Below, piece after piece: positions 51,674 to 53,917 of a stretch of 53,917 nucleotides of DNA (positions are counted from its first letter, which is position 1; every line of letters begins with the position of its first letter). The position numbers and the translations under genes are program-made. The DNA comes from an uncultured Hungatella sp. (GTDB lineage Bacteria > Bacillota > Clostridia > Lachnospirales > Lachnospiraceae). The DNA lies in contig CAMTAF010000009.1 in the NCBI GenBank assembly GCA_947066955.1, positions 1 to 53,917 of the forward strand. Direction: 5' to 3'. The notes below the pieces were generated by a model that was not told the origin of the DNA, did not search any database, and was given only the letters and a program-made list of their open reading frames with translations.

Positions 51674-53039
51674 GGTCCCACTCCTCCATCTTCCGCCGGA
51701 TCTCCCCGGAGATCAGCTGAGGCCCCAGCCAGTCCGACAGTCCCAGCCCCTCCGGGGTGAGGGTGAGATTCCGGGCCCCATGGCATTTTTCAAGATATCC
51801 CTGTTCCTCCCACTGTGAGAGCAGGGGAAAATCTTCCAGGACATCCTCTCCGAACCTCTCTTGATACTGATCCCTGGGGAGCCCCGGACGGATCAGGATA
51901 TGGCGGATAACATATCTGCGCTTCTCCTCCTCCCGGGACAGAAAGATGCCGTGGCTGATCCTGGCGTAGTCCTCCTGCCTCATATATGCTCTCAGCTCCT
52001 CTGCGCACCTCTCCCTCGTGATTGCGTAGGGGGTGCAGAAATGGAGGTTGCCGGCGTAGCTCCTGCCTCCGCAGCCCAGAGCCAGAGAGGAGGAAGACCC
52101 GCAGTCGGAGAACTCCCGGCTCTTTTCCTGAGTCATGGGCTCCCCGCCCCTCTGCTCCCCTCCGATCCCCGAATCCCTGTCCTCCCGCCCCCGCCGGGTT
52201 TTCACAAATCTCCGCATGGAATCCTGGCAAAAGCCTTCTGACATCAGGTACGCCGAGGCCTCCCGGTACTGCTCATAGGCCCGCTCCGGCTCAAGGATCA
52301 TTCCTTCCCTCAAGTCCCTCTCCATAGCCGCCCCGTGCTTTACATACAAAGGGTACAAAAAGATCTCCTCCGGTCGGAAATTTACAGCCTCCTTTAAGGA
52401 GAGCAGCAGGGAATCCACGGTCTGCCCCGGGATCCCGTAGATAAAGTCAACATTTACGCAGGGAAAATCAAAGGATTTCAAAAGCTCCAGGCCTCTCCTG
52501 GCCCGGTCCGCGCTGTGCCCCCTCTTGAGGGTCTTAAGCTCCTGCCCCTGAAAGCTCTGGATCCCCATGCTGACCCTGGTGACTCCCTGCTCCTTCAGCA
52601 GCCGCAGCTTCTCTTTTGTGGTCTGGTTGGGAGCCGTCTCCATGATGATCTGGCGGTCCGGTTCCAATTTCAGGCAGCGGTCTACCATGTGAAATACTCT
52701 CTCAAGCTGTTTCTCGCTGAGGATCAGGGGCGTTCCCCCTCCTACGGTGAAATCGGAAAACACCGCGCCCGCCTCCTCCATGATTGGCGCGTACTGGCCA
52801 AGCTGCCGTTCTACGCAGTCCAGATACCGGTCCATGACCTCCTCCCCCATGCCGGTGACGGAAAACAGGTTGCAGTAGCCGCACTTGGACTGGCAGAAGG
52901 GCACATGAAAATAGAGCCCATGGCCCGGCCCCGCGAACCGATCCCCATAGTCTCTTAAATCTACCCCCACAAGAGGCCTGTAAGCCGTCTTGTGGGGATA
53001 GCTGTACATATACTGAACATAAGGGTTTCTCTGTGTCAT
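51621..53039 (-). CDS. STM4012-type radical SAM protein (HemN-like)
   Basis: A 472-residue radical SAM protein related to oxygen-independent coproporphyrinogen oxidases. GLYFHVPFCQSKCGYCNLFS carries the Cx3Cx2C cluster ligands with the following Phe as in HemN. VGGGTPLILSEKQLERVFHM and VSMGIQSFQGQELKTLKRGH are the conserved SAM and substrate-site blocks. A charged loop (RRGREDRDSGIGGEQRGGEP) is inserted near residue 325. The C-terminal winged helix is HemN-like (LTPEGLGLSDWLG). The frame extends to 53150, but homology and GGAGGAAGG support the ATG at 53039. Function is unknown; a role in porphyrin synthesis is unlikely from context. Confidence 0.85.
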   Translation of the reverse strand: MTQRNPYVQYMYSYPHKTAYRPLVGVDLRDYGDRFAGPGHGLYFHVPFCQSKCGYCNLFSVTGMGEEVMDRYLDCVERQLGQYAPIMEEAGAVFSDFTVGGGTPLILSEKQLERVFHMVDRCLKLEPDRQIIMETAPNQTTKEKLRLLKEQGVTRVSMGIQSFQGQELKTLKRGHSADRARRGLELLKSFDFPCVNVDFIYGIPGQTVDSLLLSLKEAVNFRPEEIFLYPLYVKHGAAMERDLREGMILEPERAYEQYREASAYLMSEGFCQDSMRRFVKTRRGREDRDSGIGGEQRGGEPMTQEKSREFSDCGSSSSLALGCGGRSYAGNLHFCTPYAITRERCAEELRAYMRQEDYARISHGIFLSREEEKRRYVIRHILIRPGLPRDQYQERFGEDVLEDFPLLSQWEEQGYLEKCHGARNLTLTPEGLGLSDWLGPQLISGEIRRKMEEWDHVHGEDHGSLQREPKEL

Positions 53040-53083
53040 AGCCTGTCCTTCCTCCTCCACCGGGCTGTTGGTCCCGAAAACGG

Positions 53084-53875
53084 TCACAGGAAAAAGTGCT
53101 TGTAGGGAACCGTGTTCACCGCCGGGTGGTTGATGCCGTGGAACTGGCACCCATCCTCCCCGTAGCAGGTTCCATGGTCGGAACAGCAGATGACAAAAGC
53201 GCTGCCCCGCATCTCCTTCCAGCCGTCAAACAGCCGCCCCAGCTCTCTGTCCGCGGCTCTGAGCGCCGCCCTGTGGGTCACAAGACTGTCCTGCTTCGCC
53301 CCCTCCACATAAAAATAGTTGGGATAGTGGATAGCGTCAATGTTTAAGTACAGAAAGATCCTCTGTTCTTCCTCTGCCTGGGCCGCTTTTTTCAGAATAA
53401 AATCCACCTGATTGGCAGCGCTGTCCTTGACGCCGCAGCCAAAGGACGGGTTCCACCAGCTTTTCTTAAAATATCCGGGGAACACCTTCCCCAGATCTGA
53501 CCTCTTATCAAAAAAGGATACTCCCCCCACGCACCAGGTATCGTACCCCTCTCTCTCCAGGCCCTCCATAATAGTGCTCCCCGAATACCCGAAAGCCCCC
53601 TCGGGGACCTTGTTGCCCATGCCGATCTGCCGCGGGAAGAACAGCATCTCCCTGTCTGCCAGGTTTTTTGCCTCATAGTCGCAGGGCAGGAAGCCGGAGA
53701 ACATGGCATGGTGGGACGGCCAGGTAAAATTTCCGGGGGCCTGACATTTTCTCCAGGAGCCGTATTGGTTCAGCACCGGGGTTCCCCCCTCCTTCTCCTC
53801 CTCCACAGCCGCGTCGTACCGCAGGGTGTCCAGACACACAAACAGGATATCCTTCTTCCCCACCACCTCTCCCAT
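53084..53875 (-). CDS. STM4013-type alkaline-phosphatase-superfamily protein, possibly 5' incomplete
   Basis: A 263-residue protein of the sulfatase/alkaline phosphatase superfamily. KKDILFVCLDTLRYDAAVEE carries the metal-binding Asp and the Thr that replaces the sulfatase nucleophile. QAPGNFTWPSHHAMFSGFLP and VICCSDHGTCYGEDG supply further metal ligands (DHG), with His in GINHPAVNTVP. It matches the STM4013/SEN3800 group encoded next to STM4011 and STM4012 in other bacteria. The frame stays open to the right edge, and the nearest GGAGGGG is 17 nt from the ATG at 53875, so the true start may lie beyond the window. Confidence 0.8.
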   Translation of the reverse strand: MGEVVGKKDILFVCLDTLRYDAAVEEEKEGGTPVLNQYGSWRKCQAPGNFTWPSHHAMFSGFLPCDYEAKNLADREMLFFPRQIGMGNKVPEGAFGYSGSTIMEGLEREGYDTWCVGGVSFFDKRSDLGKVFPGYFKKSWWNPSFGCGVKDSAANQVDFILKKAAQAEEEQRIFLYLNIDAIHYPNYFYVEGAKQDSLVTHRAALRAADRELGRLFDGWKEMRGSAFVICCSDHGTCYGEDGCQFHGINHPAVNTVPYKHFFL

Positions 53876-53917
53876 GTCAACCGTAATCTTCTTTGCCCCT
53901 CCTGCCCTGGAAAACAG

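Overview
ORGANISM. The window reads as the chromosome of an anaerobic Gram-positive Firmicute, most likely a gut Lachnospiraceae (Clostridium/Enterocloster type). The evidence is a tryptophan T-box leader on a trpXYZ-type ABC operon, strong AGGAGG ribosome sites, a rex-acpS-nnr-alr-mazF block, lipobox lipoproteins, an LPXTG adhesin with DUF11 repeats, several AAA-ATPase/PD-(D/E)XK paralogs, HicAB and HepT-MntA modules, and a secreted flavin reductase. This assignment is inference from gene content; no rRNA or tRNA gene was seen. LAYOUT. 1-3.1 kb (minus): start of a peptide ABC permease, its binding lipoprotein, a GNAT enzyme and an isochorismatase-like hydrolase. 3.2-6.5 kb (plus): promoter, Trp T-box (UGG specifier), then binding protein, permease and ATPase of a tryptophan-type transporter. 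6.5-12.1 kb (minus): aldo/keto reductase with ferredoxin tail, CAP-domain protein, HepT/MntA toxin-antitoxin between perfect 46-bp direct repeats, PIN/NYN-like protein, MATE exporter, GNAT enzyme. 12.2-16.8 kb (minus): operon of three mosaic AAA-ATPase/nuclease paralogs. 16.9-21.2 kb: AT-rich island with a lipoprotein, zinc-ribbon membrane protein, small HTH proteins and a secreted protein; an XRE regulator and two identical operator palindromes suggest one regulon. 21.2-22.7 kb: transposase-like multidomain gene that appears to cut off an older reading frame. 23-34.7 kb: yebC, a GH4 6-phospho-alpha-glucosidase, a flavin reductase lipoprotein, MATE, CNNM/CorC protein, mazF, alr, nnr, acpS, rex. 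34.8-36.7 kb (plus): short Uma2-type nuclease, hicA, hicB and a coiled-coil protein. 36.7-47.4 kb (minus): a 2376-codon LPXTG adhesin, an AP2-domain protein, a 371-bp segment between 19-bp inverted repeats, a tyrosine recombinase and a fourth AAA-ATPase paralog. 47.5-49.9 kb (plus): ABC-F ATPase and a small membrane protein. 49.9 kb to the end (minus): STM4011/STM4012/STM4013-type radical SAM and phosphatase cluster. HOW THE PARTS WORK TOGETHER. The most striking unit is 36.7-45.8 kb. A consensus-like promoter lies inside a segment bounded by inverted repeats, directly beside a tyrosine recombinase. In the orientation given, it points away from the AP2 gene and the giant adhesin. Inversion would place it upstream of AP2-adhesin, so this looks like a phase-variable surface switch captured in the OFF state. 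Other points of interest are sequence exchange among the AAA-ATPase paralogs, the XRE operator pair, and a 36-bp tandem repeat inside a radical SAM gene.
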